In this document: in pieces, positions 26,461 to 36,636 of the stretch
Layout: each line of letters starts with the position of its first letter
How positions within the stretch are numbered: position 1 is the first letter of the stretch
Source: Clostridium rhizosphaerae
GTDB taxonomy: Bacteria; Bacillota; Clostridia; Clostridiales; Clostridiaceae
Direction of reading: 5' to 3'
NCBI RefSeq assembly: GCF_016765585.1
Contig: NZ_JAESWC010000007.1
Location: 1 to 64,000, forward strand
DNA length: 64,000 nt
Translations under genes and position numbers: made by a program
Notes under the pieces: model-generated
What the model saw: only the letters and a program-made list of their open reading frames with translations
Told to the model about the DNA's origin: nothing
Databases searched by the model: none

Positions 26461-26877
26461 TTGTATACTGTTTTAGCCATTCTTTCTATCCTTTTATCAG
26501 TACTGTCTACTGTTTTAATTGTAAAAAATTTTTTAATTAATGTAAATACCAGCAGCAGAGCTTTGATTAATATTATGTTTATAGTATTGCTGATTGCCTC
26601 ATTAGTCTGTGCTTTAGGAGGTTCCTACGGCGGAATTGTAATACCACAAGCTATTGCAGAATTTAATGCACAAAAATCTGGTTTAACTAATGAAATGATA
26701 GCCAAATATCTTATTAACATTAACCATTACACTAATGAAACAATTATTTTTACTATCTTAGGGTATGCGTTTTTCGGTATATCATTTTTATTATTAAATA
26801 AAATAAAGAAAGAAAAAGCAGAAGAACATAGTAAAGTCAAAACCTGGAACTTCGATAAAATAAATAATAAATCTTAA
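26461..26877 (+). CDS. Hypothetical small membrane protein
   Basis: A 138-residue protein with three hydrophobic segments (about 3-22, 37-58 and 93-115) and a lysine/glutamate-rich C-terminal tail, probably cytoplasmic. No domain is recognised. The start is TTG at 26461, with GGGGGTG 5-10 nt upstream; the ATG-containing upstream frame would place the ribosome site and an inverted repeat in coding sequence. It is monocistronic and ends at a strong terminator. Confidence 0.7.
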   Translation: MYTVLAILSILLSVLSTVLIVKNFLINVNTSSRALINIMFIVLLIASLVCALGGSYGGIVIPQAIAEFNAQKSGLTNEMIAKYLININHYTNETIIFTILGYAFFGISFLLLNKIKKEKAEEHSKVKTWNFDKINNKS

Positions 26878-26879
26878 AA

Positions 26880-26906
26880 GACCAGCACATTAAAACTGTG
26901 CTGGTC
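26880..26906. terminator. Terminator between the small membrane protein and the chemoreceptor
   Basis: A perfect 10-bp stem, GACCAGCACA (26880-26889) with TGTGCTGGTC (26897-26906). It sits between convergent genes. Confidence 0.85.
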
Positions 26907-26913
26907 CTCTAGT

Positions 26914-28965
26914 TTATTTAACCTTGAATTTTCGTACAATATCGTTAAGCTTTTGCGCAAGCTCAGCCTGCGTCTCTGCACTATGCGCAACTTCATTCAT
27001 TGCTGCTGTGGTTTCTTTTACGCTGTTTAAAATTTCAGTTGTACTTTCTGCTGAATGTTGAGTAGTACTTGCTACATTCTGCACTGCTGTGCTTACCTGC
27101 GATACTGTAGCAGTTATTTCCTCAGACATAGCTGCTATTTCTTCAGACATTGTATTTATATACTGAGCATCGCTTCCATATTGGTTCCCTACTCCAACCA
27201 TAGCTTCATAGTCTAGTTTTACTGTGCTGTCTATATAACTTACAACTTCTTGAGTATTATCAGATAGATTATCAAAAGCATCTTTAACCTTAGCAATTGT
27301 GTCCTTTATGTTTGAAACAGCCTGAGTTGACTGCTCTGCAAGCTTTCTTACCTCGTCTGCTACTACTGCAAAGCCTTTGCCCTGTTCCCCAGCTCTTGCT
27401 GCTTCTATAGCTGCATTTAAAGCAAGCAGGTTTGTTTGTGAAGCTATACTATCAATAATATCAGCCATTTCTTTTACCTTTTCAACTACTTTGCCATCCT
27501 CAACAGCCTGAAGTATCTTATTTTGCTTATCTCTATAAAGAAGTTCTGATTTCTCACTAGCTTCTTTACTGTTTTTCTGAATTTTTTCCGCCCTGTTCTT
27601 TATATCATTTGATAAACTGCTTCCATCCTCAGCTTTACCTGAAAGAACATTGATACTTGAGTCAACCTCTTCCATAGAAGCTGTTATTTCTTCAGTAGTT
27701 GAACTTAACTCTTGAATACCATCATCAATATTTCTAACCGATCCTTCTATTATATTTAACTTAGCGGTCATTTCTTCAACGCTTGCAGAAAGCTCCTCAC
27801 TTGTACTTGCAACTTCTGTAGACTGAGCTAGTATCTCTTTAACCATATCGTTCATATTTTGCGACATCGTATTCAAATAGCCTGCCATTTTACCTATCTC
27901 ATCATGAGTCTTTATATCAATCTGCTTTGTAAGGTCTCCCTCTGCAATTGCCATAGCAAAGTCTTTAACTTTATTGATGCTCTTTGTTAAATAGAATGCA
28001 AAGAATACTATAAGTGCTATAACTGCAGCTATGGATATAACTGTCAATAAAGACATACTAATAACAAATTTCTTAACAGGAGCCATAAGCTCGCTTTCAG
28101 GAATACTTAATGCAATCTTCCAATTTGTCTCTGGAACAGAAGAATAATAAACTATATTATTACCACTTTCATCTTTATAAGTGCCTTGTCCTGATTTATT
28201 ACCAAGCATTGTCTTACCCAGTTCTGATAAACTTGAATTTTTGTCTTCACTTATCTTAACCTTCATAACTTTATCAGTATCTTTATCTGCTATAAAAGTT
28301 CCATTCTTATCTATTATAAAAGCTTTACCCTTTTCACCAACCTTTATATTCTTAACCATGTCTTGTATAGTAGTAAGATTAATATCAGCAGTAGCAACCC
28401 CTAAAAATTGCTTGTTCTTATCATAAAAAGGAACTGTAGTAGTTATCATTGATATCTTTGTTACATCGTCCAAATAAGCGTCAGACCATACTGTACCATT
28501 GGTCGTCGTTCCAGCCTTGTACCAATCATACTTTATGTAATTATAGTCATCTTTGCTATAATCATCAGTATATACTATCTTTCCGCTATCTTTGTAGGCA
28601 TAAGGTCCAAAAAACTTATTACTAGAATTATATTTATACGGCTCGAACCAAATTCCAGATCCTAAAGTATCATCATTTGTTGCAATTATACTTTTTAAAA
28701 AATCCGCATAATTATCTTTGCTTAATACTGTACTTGCTGCTTCTGCTGTTTTTGCAGCACCTTGTGCTACCTTTTCGTGTCTTTGAAGCCTTTTTTCAAT
28801 TTCATTCACGTTCGTAGCTAGCTGATTTTGCATATCACTTTTTATCTGTGAATTCATTAATGCTGAAATTCTATCATAGCTTAAGAACACTAATACACCT
28901 ATTACTACAATAAATACAGGCAATACTGAAAGCAAAATTTTATTTCTGATACTTTTTATTTTCAT
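26914..28965 (-). CDS. Methyl-accepting chemotaxis protein with extracellular Cache domain
   Basis: A 683-residue membrane chemoreceptor. TM1 is at about 10-30, followed by an extracellular dCache-type sensor (about 35-280; [22 protein letters not shown]-like PAS fold end), TM2 (about 288-312), a HAMP domain (about 315-367; [18 protein letters not shown]) and an MCP signalling coiled coil whose hairpin tip reads [20 protein letters not shown]. Dimers would pass ligand binding to CheA/CheW and motility; no che genes are in the window. The ligand is unknown. ATG at 28965 is chosen for its AGAGGTGAC site; an upstream in-frame start runs through a non-coding-looking stretch. Confidence 0.93.
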   Translation of the reverse strand: MKIKSIRNKILLSVLPVFIVVIGVLVFLSYDRISALMNSQIKSDMQNQLATNVNEIEKRLQRHEKVAQGAAKTAEAASTVLSKDNYADFLKSIIATNDDTLGSGIWFEPYKYNSSNKFFGPYAYKDSGKIVYTDDYSKDDYNYIKYDWYKAGTTTNGTVWSDAYLDDVTKISMITTTVPFYDKNKQFLGVATADINLTTIQDMVKNIKVGEKGKAFIIDKNGTFIADKDTDKVMKVKISEDKNSSLSELGKTMLGNKSGQGTYKDESGNNIVYYSSVPETNWKIALSIPESELMAPVKKFVISMSLLTVISIAAVIALIVFFAFYLTKSINKVKDFAMAIAEGDLTKQIDIKTHDEIGKMAGYLNTMSQNMNDMVKEILAQSTEVASTSEELSASVEEMTAKLNIIEGSVRNIDDGIQELSSTTEEITASMEEVDSSINVLSGKAEDGSSLSNDIKNRAEKIQKNSKEASEKSELLYRDKQNKILQAVEDGKVVEKVKEMADIIDSIASQTNLLALNAAIEAARAGEQGKGFAVVADEVRKLAEQSTQAVSNIKDTIAKVKDAFDNLSDNTQEVVSYIDSTVKLDYEAMVGVGNQYGSDAQYINTMSEEIAAMSEEITATVSQVSTAVQNVASTTQHSAESTTEILNSVKETTAAMNEVAHSAETQAELAQKLNDIVRKFKVK

Positions 28966-29059
28966 GTTTGTCACCTCTTTAAATTTTAAGTATATATTAT
29001 ATTTCGAATCATTTTCACAAAACTTTATCACCTTATTATGGCAAAGTATAAATTTCAAA

Positions 29060-29109
29060 AAAATAAAGACCTTGTGCTTTAAAAAATCCAAGCACAAGGT
29101 CTTTATTTT
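29060..29109 (-). terminator. Terminator of speD
   Basis: Exceptionally long perfect 20-bp arms (29060-29079 with 29090-29109), the speD stop codon lying inside the stem. The minus strand ends in a T-rich stretch. It separates speD from the co-directional chemoreceptor gene. Confidence 0.85.
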
Positions 29110-29926
29110 AAACATTAGGTACATTAATCCCAAAAAATATTTCTGTCATTTCTCTATCAATCTTTTTTATTACTTCTTCTCTTTCCTCAGGACTTAAATC
29201 TTCTTCTCTGACTTCAAAAAGATAATTAGGCAGATTGATATCTCTGACTCTCATTTTTGTATGAAATATACTTGATTGAAAAATATTCATATCAATGAGA
29301 TTGTATCTATTAATTGTATCTTTCGAAATAAAGTTTTGTATAGAGTTTATATCGTGGTCTATAAAATGCTTATATCCATGTATATCTCTAGTAAAACCTC
29401 TTACTCTATAATCTATTGTAATAACATCTGAATCAAAGCTGTCTATAAGATAATTCAAAGCTTTTAGAGGAGAAATCGTTCCACAGGTTGAAACATCAAT
29501 ATCAACTCTAAAGGTACTTATATCGTTTTGAGGATGACTCTCAGGATAAGTATGCACAGTTACATGACTCTTATCAAGATGCCCTACTATATTTTCACGA
29601 GCCGGAGTTAAAACCCCCCTGTTACAGGATGGATCAAGCACATATAAAGGAACTTCTTCTTCTGAAATCAAAAGTGTAACGCTTGCTCCCTGTGGGTCGT
29701 AATCCTGCTTCGCAATATTAAGCACACTAGCACCAATAGTTTCCGTAACATCAGTTAAAATCTTAGTGAGCCTTTCAGAATTATATTGTTCATCGATGTA
29801 CTCAATATACTTTTTTCTATCTTCCTCTGTCTTTGTATAGCAGATATCGTATATATTGAAGCTAAGCGATTTTGTTAAGTTATTAAAACCATACAATTTT
29901 AATTTATCTTCTTTGTTTACATCCAA
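29108..29926 (-). CDS. speD: S-adenosylmethionine decarboxylase proenzyme (class 1, E. coli type)
   Basis: Makes decarboxylated AdoMet, the aminopropyl donor for spermidine. The 272-residue size and the autocatalytic site [14 protein letters not shown] fit the large bacterial class: cleavage at K119-S120 would create the pyruvoyl group on S120. Conserved [20 protein letters not shown] follows, including the likely proton-donor cysteine. The start is TTG at 29926 with GAGGG 8 nt upstream. No spermidine synthase or arginine/ornithine decarboxylase lies nearby. Confidence 0.95.
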   Translation of the reverse strand: MDVNKEDKLKLYGFNNLTKSLSFNIYDICYTKTEEDRKKYIEYIDEQYNSERLTKILTDVTETIGASVLNIAKQDYDPQGASVTLLISEEEVPLYVLDPSCNRGVLTPARENIVGHLDKSHVTVHTYPESHPQNDISTFRVDIDVSTCGTISPLKALNYLIDSFDSDVITIDYRVRGFTRDIHGYKHFIDHDINSIQNFISKDTINRYNLIDMNIFQSSIFHTKMRVRDINLPNYLFEVREEDLSPEEREEVIKKIDREMTEIFFGINVPNV

Positions 29927-29988
29927 AATTCATCCCTCTATTCTACGTGAAAAGTATTACACCCATGCTTTATAGTATATAACTTTTT

Positions 29989-32262
29989 TTACTTCAATAC
30001 AATATTTCCATTTTCTAAAGTTATATTTACTTTTGATCCCTCATGAATTCTTTTATGAAGATAGCTTTCTGAAATTTCATCTTCTATATATCTTTGTATA
30101 GATCTTCTAAGAGGTCTTGCCCCATACTTTTCATCATAGCCCTTTGTAATAAGGAAGTCTTTAACCTCTTCAGAAATTTCGATGTTTATATCCTTTTCTC
30201 TAACTTCCTCTAAAACTTCATTAAGCATTAATTCTACAATTTTATGAAGTTCTTCCTTAGCTAATGGCTTAAATACTATGGTTTCATCTACTCTGTTTAA
30301 AAACTCCGGTCTAAAATATTCTTTTAAGGCTTCTTTTACCTTATTCTCCAAAGCGTCATAACCTTCTTTTCCAAAGCCTATATTGTTGCTTTTAAAGTTA
30401 GTTCCTGCATTTGAGGTCATTATTATGACTGTATTTTCAAAATAAACGGTTCTTCCCTGACTATCAGTAAGCCTTCCATCTTCAAGTATTTGAAGCAGCA
30501 TATTAAATACATCCGGATGAGCTTTTTCGATTTCATCTAGAAGTATTACTGAATAAGGTCTTCTTCTAACCTTTTCAGTCAGCTGTCCTCCTTCATCGTA
30601 TCCCACATATCCTGGAGGCGCCCCGATAAGCTTAGATACAGTATGCTTTTCCATATATTCAGACATATCTATTCTTATTAACGCTTCTTCACTTCCAAAA
30701 AGCTCAATGGAAAGTGCTCTTGCAAGCTCTGTTTTACCTACTCCAGTAGGGCCAACAAATATGAAGGAAGCAGGTTTCCTCTTCTTTCTAAAGCCTAATC
30801 TGTTTCTTCTTATTGCTCTTGAAAGTCCTACAACAGCCTCATGCTGTCCTATGACCCTTCTATGAATTCTATCTTCTAATTGGAGCAGCTTTTCTGCTTC
30901 TTCTTCAGTTATACTCTTCACAGGTATCTTCGTCCAAGCTTCAATTACATAAGCAATATCTTCAACCGTTAAATAAACATCACTTGTTTCCTTTTCAAGC
31001 TTAGTAATTTTATCTTGAAGTCTATATTTTTCAACTTTGTATTCTGCTGCTTTTTCATAATCGGTTTTCTCAGCAGCATCTTCAATTTTCTCTTCAATTG
31101 CCTTTAATTCTTCTCTTACAGCCTTAAGTTCAACTAAACCCTTATTTTTAAGATTAGCTCTTGAGCTAGCTTCGTCAATAACATCGATAGCCTTGTCTGG
31201 TAAAAATCTATCTGTTATATATCTTTCAGACATTACAGCTGCTGCTTTAATAACCTCATCAGTTATATGCACTGTATGGTAGTTTTCATAATAATGCCTT
31301 ATACCTTTTAATATTTCTATGGTATCCTCAACAGTAGGTTCTTCTACCATTACAGGCTGGAATCTTCTCTCTAGAGCTGAATCCTTTTCTATATGCTTCC
31401 TGTATTCCTCTAAGGTAGTTGCACCTATTACCTGGATTTCGCCTCTAGCAAGAGCAGGCTTTAGTATATTTGCAGCATTCATAGCTCCGCCTTGGGCTTC
31501 TCCAGCACCAATTATATTATGAACTTCATCTATAACTAAAATGATGTTGCCGTTTTCCTTAGCTTCATCAATTATAGATTTCATTCTTCCTTCAAACTGC
31601 CCTCTAAACTGAGTTCCTGCAACAACAGCAGTTAAATCCAAAAGATAAACCTCTGCATCAAAAAGTTTGGCAGGTACTTCCTTCTCAGCAATTCTAACAG
31701 CCAAGCCTTCAGCTATAGCTGTTTTACCAACCCCTGGCTCACCAATTAAAATAGGATTATTTTTACTTCTTCTATTTAAAATTTGTATAACTCTGTCTAT
31801 TTCACGATGTCTTCCAATGACCTTGTCTACTTTCTTTTCTAAAGCCTTATCAGTTAAATTAGTTCCGTAAGTATCCAGATACTTTCTTTTAGTTTTTTTC
31901 TTTTCCTCTTTTTTATCCTTTGGCTTATCTTTAGCCTTAGAATCCGGAATCGATTTTGTTTCTTCTTTTTCATTAAAGTCCATAGGCTCTGCCGGAAAAG
32001 CACCATTCATAAGATTCATAAACATATCATTCTTTCCTAGCTCTTCCATATTGACATCTTTAAGCATGTCATTCATCTGTTCAGATAAATTTTCAATATC
32101 GTCTGCACTCATGCCTGTTTGCTGCATAAGCTGATCTATAACCGGTATTCCCATTTTTTTAGCACACTGAAGGCATACACCAACAGTTTCTGTTTTTCCT
32201 TCTACTGTCTTGGCAGTAAAAATTGTAGCTATATTTTTATTGCAAATTGAACACAGTTTCAT
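29989..32262 (-). CDS. clpE: Clp ATPase with N-terminal zinc finger (ClpE-like)
   Basis: A 757-residue Hsp100 unfoldase probably partnering ClpP. The N-terminus has C4/C7 and C30/C33, the zinc finger that marks ClpE. A charged lysine-rich linker (about 100-127) leads to AAA-1 with GEPGVGKT (174-181), a UVR-like coiled coil (about 390-430), AAA-2 with [11 protein letters not shown] and the sensor region [15 protein letters not shown]. Start ATG at 32262 has AAAGGAG upstream; the ribosome site is the tail of a repeat copy. ClpE is usually controlled by CtsR, but no tandem GGTCAAA box is visible upstream. Confidence 0.88.
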   Translation of the reverse strand: MKLCSICNKNIATIFTAKTVEGKTETVGVCLQCAKKMGIPVIDQLMQQTGMSADDIENLSEQMNDMLKDVNMEELGKNDMFMNLMNGAFPAEPMDFNEKEETKSIPDSKAKDKPKDKKEEKKKTKRKYLDTYGTNLTDKALEKKVDKVIGRHREIDRVIQILNRRSKNNPILIGEPGVGKTAIAEGLAVRIAEKEVPAKLFDAEVYLLDLTAVVAGTQFRGQFEGRMKSIIDEAKENGNIILVIDEVHNIIGAGEAQGGAMNAANILKPALARGEIQVIGATTLEEYRKHIEKDSALERRFQPVMVEEPTVEDTIEILKGIRHYYENYHTVHITDEVIKAAAVMSERYITDRFLPDKAIDVIDEASSRANLKNKGLVELKAVREELKAIEEKIEDAAEKTDYEKAAEYKVEKYRLQDKITKLEKETSDVYLTVEDIAYVIEAWTKIPVKSITEEEAEKLLQLEDRIHRRVIGQHEAVVGLSRAIRRNRLGFRKKRKPASFIFVGPTGVGKTELARALSIELFGSEEALIRIDMSEYMEKHTVSKLIGAPPGYVGYDEGGQLTEKVRRRPYSVILLDEIEKAHPDVFNMLLQILEDGRLTDSQGRTVYFENTVIIMTSNAGTNFKSNNIGFGKEGYDALENKVKEALKEYFRPEFLNRVDETIVFKPLAKEELHKIVELMLNEVLEEVREKDINIEISEEVKDFLITKGYDEKYGARPLRRSIQRYIEDEISESYLHKRIHEGSKVNITLENGNIVLK

Positions 32263-32267
32263 ATTTT

Positions 32268-32351
32268 CTCCTTTCATTCGAAACACTGGGTACTCTAAAC
32301 ATGCTCGTTCACACTCGCAGACTACCCGTAAAAGTCCATTTAGGACTTTTA
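32268..32351 (-). repeat. Shine-Dalgarno-tailed repeat adjoining clpE
   Basis: Minus-strand copy directly before clpE. Stem 1 is 32329-32351 with loop TAAAT; stem 2 is GGGTAGTCT with AGAGTACCC (one mismatch). The tail, CAGTGTTTCGAATGAAAGGAG on the minus strand, supplies the clpE ribosome site (32268-32274). Confidence 0.88.
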
Positions 32352-32440
32352 CCTCCTTTCAGTCGAAACACTTGGTACTCTAAAGCACTCATTTCCATTC
32401 GCAGCTTACCCGTCGAAGCCCATTTATGGCTTCAACCTTC
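32352..32440 (-). repeat. Shine-Dalgarno-tailed repeat, distal tandem copy before clpE
   Basis: Stem 1 is 32413-32435 (arms GAAGCC/GGCTTC around the TAAAT loop). Stem 2 is partly decayed. The tail ends in AAAGGAGG at 32352-32359, where the next copy begins. The upstream boundary GAAGG (32436-32440) resembles a degraded ribosome site. The rest of the clpE leader to 32572 is AT-rich without a clear operator. Confidence 0.85.
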
Positions 32441-32572
32441 TTGTTTACGAATAGTCATCTAAATAATAATATATCTTTATATTATAATTAATTTTAGCAA
32501 ATAATCTACAGTAAAATGACTAATAATCTTAAATTTACAAATAATTATTATTTTAAACTTTATAAAGTTAAA

Positions 32573-32597
32573 AACCCTGTAATTTTCATACAGGGTT
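32573..32597 (-). terminator. Terminator of asnA
   Basis: A 9-bp stem, AACCCTGTA with TACAGGGTT (32573-32581/32589-32597), followed on the minus strand by TTTTTAAC. Confidence 0.85.
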
Positions 32598-32648
32598 ATA
32601 AGTCTATTATATTCTTTCCTCACTTTTTAATCCATAAAACTTAGGCAA

Positions 32649-33656
32649 TTATAATAGAAATATATTATTAGCCTCACATTCTGCTATTATTTCATCAGTC
32701 CATACAGAAGATTGAACTTCTCCAATATGTGCCTTTCTTAAAAAGAACATACATATTCTGGACTGTCCAATTCCTCCACCCATTGTATAGGGAAGCTTTT
32801 TTTCAAGCACTGCTTTATGATATTCAAGATTTTTTCTTTCCTCGCAGCCTGAGAGCTTAAGCTGTTTTTCTAATGTTTCTTCATCAACTCTTATCCCCAT
32901 AGAGGATACTTCAAAAGCTCTGTCAAGAAGAGGATAATAGAAAACTATATCTCCGTTTAATGTCCAATCGTCATAATCAGGTGAACGACCATCATGCTTT
33001 TGACCTGACCTAAGCTGTCCACCTATCTGCATTATAAAAACTGCACCTTTTTCCTTAGCAATAACATCTTCTCTTTCTTTAGGAGTAAGTTCAGGATATT
33101 TATCTTCAAGCTCTTGTGTTGTTATAAAGTATATATCCTGCGGAAGAACTTTTTCAAATATTGGATAGATAGAATACAGATAATTTTCAGTATCCTTAAA
33201 TACCTGATATATTTGATTAACTATAACAAACAAACTCTCAAAGGTTCTGTCCTTCTTAGAAATAATCTTTTCCCAGTCCCACTGATCTACATAAATAGAG
33301 TGAAGGTTATCAAGCTCCTCATCTCTTCTTATAGCATTCATATCTGTATAAAGGCCTTCTCCTTCTCTAAAACCATATCTGTAAAGAGCCATTCTCTTCC
33401 ACTTTGCAAGAGATTGAACAACCTCTAAAGTATTATCTTCTATTTCTTTAGCATCAAAGGAGACTATTCTTTCTACACCGTTTAAATTATCATTTATTCC
33501 TTTGCCGCTTTTCACAAAAACTGGAGCTGATACTCTTGTTAAATTAATCATTTCAGCTAGTCTTTTTTCAAAATAATCTTTAACACTTTTTATGGCTATC
33601 TCTGTTTCAATAAGATTCAATGAGGATTTATATTCTGTTGGTACAACTGTTGACAT
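32649..33656 (-). CDS. asnA: Aspartate-ammonia ligase (asparagine synthetase A)
   Basis: ATP-dependent, ammonia-using asparagine synthetase of the class II aminoacyl-tRNA-synthetase fold. The 335-residue length and sequence are typical: [64 protein letters not shown] and the C-terminal [20 protein letters not shown] precedes the ATG. Only 78 bp separate it from the upstream co-directional gene, too short for the T-box leader often found before clostridial asnA. Confidence 0.97.
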   Translation of the reverse strand: MSTVVPTEYKSSLNLIETEIAIKSVKDYFEKRLAEMINLTRVSAPVFVKSGKGINDNLNGVERIVSFDAKEIEDNTLEVVQSLAKWKRMALYRYGFREGEGLYTDMNAIRRDEELDNLHSIYVDQWDWEKIISKKDRTFESLFVIVNQIYQVFKDTENYLYSIYPIFEKVLPQDIYFITTQELEDKYPELTPKEREDVIAKEKGAVFIMQIGGQLRSGQKHDGRSPDYDDWTLNGDIVFYYPLLDRAFEVSSMGIRVDEETLEKQLKLSGCEERKNLEYHKAVLEKKLPYTMGGGIGQSRICMFFLRKAHIGEVQSSVWTDEIIAECEANNIFLL

Positions 33657-33734
33657 CCCTAGCCCCCCTATTTTATTAATAAAATTACCTTATTATAATT
33701 CAAAATTTTACCATAGTCAAGTGTTAAAGGTAAC

Positions 33735-34418
33735 TTATGCATACTTGTTGGATAGCACTTTTGACAGTAGAAATAAAATTAATAATGGTATAATTAATAT
33801 ATAAAATGCAACATTAATCTGTATTACTTCGTCAATAAAATGTCCTGCAATTACAGATGCAATTATTATAAAAGCATAGGATATGCCGAATAAAAAATTA
33901 AATTTCAGCTTTTCTTTTTTATTCATCCCTTTTAGCTTTTCATTTTCAGTTCTTCCTATCCACTTAACTATATATACAGCAATAAATACAAATATTACTC
34001 CTAATATTATCGGTGTTAGATGAAACTTATATACTATATCTAGACTTCTTTGTTTTTTAAGCTGGATAATTTTTTCAGATACAAAGTCAAGCCCTATTAA
34101 AAACGCAATATTGCCTATAAATAAAGGAATTGTTTCAATTAAATTTTTTATGCCTTGATTTTTTTCCTTGTGAGACTCAATTACATCGTCACAAAACTTT
34201 TTATAATCCTCCCCTATAACCTTAAAAATATCTTCTTCTCTCTCCTGTGCTCCAAGCATGATATCTAAAATATCATTTACCGCTTCCTCAATCTGTCTTT
34301 CAGTAAGGGGTGCTGTTCTGATGTAGCATACAATGTCTGTATATAAATCTTGATATTCTTCTTTAAGTTTTTTACTCAACTCATAATTCTTTTTGATAAC
34401 TTCCTTGACCTTACTCAT
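33735..34418 (-). CDS. Membrane-anchored helical protein paired with PadR (DUF1048/DUF1700-like)
   Basis: A 227-residue protein with an N-terminal soluble helical region (about 1-90) containing LTERQIEEAVNDILDIML and EDYKKFCDDVI, then four hydrophobic helices (about 97-113, 130-150, 172-192, 200-222). The helical part resembles proteins of unknown function commonly encoded with PadR-type regulators. It overlaps the PadR gene by 8 nt, so translation is probably coupled. It may be an anti-repressor or signal receptor for PadR, but this is inference. Confidence 0.65.
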   Translation of the reverse strand: MSKVKEVIKKNYELSKKLKEEYQDLYTDIVCYIRTAPLTERQIEEAVNDILDIMLGAQEREEDIFKVIGEDYKKFCDDVIESHKEKNQGIKNLIETIPLFIGNIAFLIGLDFVSEKIIQLKKQRSLDIVYKFHLTPIILGVIFVFIAVYIVKWIGRTENEKLKGMNKKEKLKFNFLFGISYAFIIIASVIAGHFIDEVIQINVAFYILIIPLLILFLLSKVLSNKYA

Positions 34419-34752
34419 TTATCTCTCCCCCATAATTTAGAAATATTTTATCCACTATGTCTTTAAATTCAATCCAATTGTTATAGAATACTTTTAATTC
34501 CTTTGCTCCTTGCTCTGATAAAGAATAATATTTTCTTTGCGGTCCTAAAGGCGATTCTTTTTTAACTGACTTTAATATATCTTTCTTTTCGAGCCTTGTA
34601 AGCAGCGGATATATTGTACCTTCTGTTGAATCAGTAAAGCCATACTCCCGAAGTTTTGAAACTATTTCATAGCCATAGGTTTCACCATCGCTTATTATCT
34701 TTAGTATGCAGCCTTCCAATGTACCTTTTAGAAGCTGTGACTTATCATTCAA
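34411..34752 (-). CDS. PadR-family transcriptional regulator
   Basis: A 113-residue winged-helix regulator of the PadR subfamily-2 size. It carries TYGYEIVSKLRE, EGTIYPLLTRLEKK and GPQRKYYSLSEQGAKEL, the signature recognition helix and wing, with a short C-terminal dimerisation helix. The three palindromic sites just upstream overlap its promoter, indicating autorepression. PadR proteins often control exporters in response to toxic compounds; an ABC exporter lies directly upstream on the same strand. Confidence 0.92.
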   Translation of the reverse strand: MNDKSQLLKGTLEGCILKIISDGETYGYEIVSKLREYGFTDSTEGTIYPLLTRLEKKDILKSVKKESPLGPQRKYYSLSEQGAKELKVFYNNWIEFKDIVDKIFLNYGGEINE

Positions 34753-34776
34753 AGGTATCCCTCCTAATCTTAGCCT

Positions 34777-34872
34777 ATTATGTATTGCATAGTAGTATAG
34801 TTAAAAAATAACTACTATGCATTACATAGTATTCCTTGACTATATTGTAATGCATAGTAGTTTCGTGGTCAA
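34777..34872 (-). promoter_or_regulatory. padR promoter with three palindromic operators
   Basis: A minus-strand promoter, -35 TTGACC (34867-34872) and -10 TACAAT (34844-34849), with a 17-bp spacer. Three copies of an ACTATG-N5-CATAGT-like palindrome lie at 34839-34858 (over -10 and spacer), 34814-34830 (perfect arms) and 34777-34794. The spacing and position fit PadR autoregulation. Confidence 0.7.
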
Positions 34873-34921
34873 TAGGTTTCTGCTATATTTTGTTAAATTA
34901 ATTTTTCGTACTCTTCTCTTC

Positions 34922-36589
34922 CTAAATATCCTTCCAGCTGAACCTAAAGCTAATATTCCAAAACAAGATAAATAATAGAAGCAATACAATATTATATGCT
35001 AAAATTCCATACTGAATTTTAGCGAGTGCAAAGTGTATTCCTGCGCATCCACCGCAGTATGCCATACTCCCAAACATAAGGCCCAACGCACCTTCTTCAT
35101 TGCTTTTAGTTGTAGCAAAGTCCTTATGAAAAGGAAGTTCTTTTTTAGATAATTTGAATATGAGCATAGATAAAAGCATCGCGCTTAAAAATATGCCAGT
35201 TAAGTCTAATAAAATCCTAGGTCCAAATATAATTAGAAATATAACTGTTATTACTAAATATACCGGAACTACTAGCTTGAGTATAACAGCCTTTATTGCT
35301 CCTTTAAAAACATCTGCCGGTTTTTCAATAGGCAGCGCTTTGTATATCCATGCACCTTTGTATTTTTCGCTTCTAGTAATATATTTAACTGCTCCTGCGA
35401 GCACAATACTTGAAAAGTAAATGAAAAGATAAGCTTTTCCACCTCTAATGTTTGACATCACCTGTGAAAAACTCTTGCCCTTTTCAAATTGATTTGCCAT
35501 GAATATAAATGGCATTATTACTGAAAATGCCAGAGAAGGATAAATACTTAGCTTAAGCTTTCTTTCATTTGAAATCATATTTTGCGTAAATCTAAAAAAT
35601 GCATTTTCTGTCCTGTTAAAAGTAAATACTCCAGCGAAGTTTCTTTGTCTTTTAACCTTTTTTTCTTTAGATTCCTTTACTCTCTCATTATTTTGAGAAA
35701 GCTTTTGCAGATTCCTTTCAAAGTATGGAGTTATTACTTTAAAATAAAGAATAAAAGCTGCCAATGGTAATATTATGCTTATAGCAGTAAATACTATAAA
35801 AACTAAGGATTTATTTCCTTCAAATATTAAGCTGTAGGGTGCAGCAAACCAGGTTGATGGTATCATGTAATGCCACCATTTTGGTTCATAAGCTATATTA
35901 TAGTCGAACAAATTAAAAATTCGTCCCATAAATTGATATCCTACAGTAATAACTATACTGAGCACAATTTGAAAGTAATTAATAACATCTTTAAGTTTTT
36001 CTCCATCAAACATTGATAAAATAAAGAAATATAAAATAGATGTAAAAAATATAACAAACCCCGAAATTAGAACAAGCTGAAGCAGAAAAACAAGTGCGAA
36101 AAGTATTCCATATTTATATATTGAAGCTATAATCGCAAGCCCGGAAAAAGCAGCAGTAATACTAAAAAGATATATAAAAATATGCACAAGCTTTGCAGCG
36201 TTAATGGTTCTGCTGTCTACAGGTCTTGGCACAAGAATATTTTTATCTTTTATATCCAATAAAACCGATGAAAAATCTGAAATCATTGTGGCCATAATCA
36301 TAAATACTATCATACCTAATATAAAATTCATCTTCATAAATAAAGGCATCGGCATAAAGATAAAGATTGCTATAAAAAGACCCAAAAATCCATACATAAA
36401 CAATGAATAGGTAAACTGATTTCTGTTTTTCTTATCAGAATTGTTATTATTCATTATTGTAGTTGTTCTTCTGCTGTCTAAAGTAAGCTTAAGCTGAACA
36501 ATTTTTCTCATCATCTTATAATCAATCCCAAGTTTTGTAAAGATTGAACTAAATCTATCTAAAAGCTTTAATACCCATATATCTTTCAT
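34922..36589 (-). CDS. ABC exporter permease-like membrane protein
   Basis: A 555-residue membrane protein with about ten to twelve hydrophobic helices and a soluble loop near 300-360. It directly follows an ABC ATPase gene on the same strand, so it is called as its permease. The sequence is not close to a named family I recognise; TM-dense ABC-2-like exporters of this length are common in Firmicutes. The ATG at 36589 has GGAGGGG upstream; the longer frame reaches back into the ATPase gene's end and is rejected. Confidence 0.75.
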   Translation of the reverse strand: MKDIWVLKLLDRFSSIFTKLGIDYKMMRKIVQLKLTLDSRRTTTIMNNNNSDKKNRNQFTYSLFMYGFLGLFIAIFIFMPMPLFMKMNFILGMIVFMIMATMISDFSSVLLDIKDKNILVPRPVDSRTINAAKLVHIFIYLFSITAAFSGLAIIASIYKYGILFALVFLLQLVLISGFVIFFTSILYFFILSMFDGEKLKDVINYFQIVLSIVITVGYQFMGRIFNLFDYNIAYEPKWWHYMIPSTWFAAPYSLIFEGNKSLVFIVFTAISIILPLAAFILYFKVITPYFERNLQKLSQNNERVKESKEKKVKRQRNFAGVFTFNRTENAFFRFTQNMISNERKLKLSIYPSLAFSVIMPFIFMANQFEKGKSFSQVMSNIRGGKAYLFIYFSSIVLAGAVKYITRSEKYKGAWIYKALPIEKPADVFKGAIKAVILKLVVPVYLVITVIFLIIFGPRILLDLTGIFLSAMLLSMLIFKLSKKELPFHKDFATTKSNEEGALGLMFGSMAYCGGCAGIHFALAKIQYGILAYNIVLLLLFILFWNISFRFSWKDI

Positions 36590-36636
36590 TATTACCCCTC
36601 CAGTATTACTTATAGGTCCATGACAATTATTAATTG

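Noticed and set aside
33657-33734. T-box leader before asnA
   Set aside because: The gap to the upstream co-directional gene is only 78 bp and shows no specifier stem or T-box sequence.
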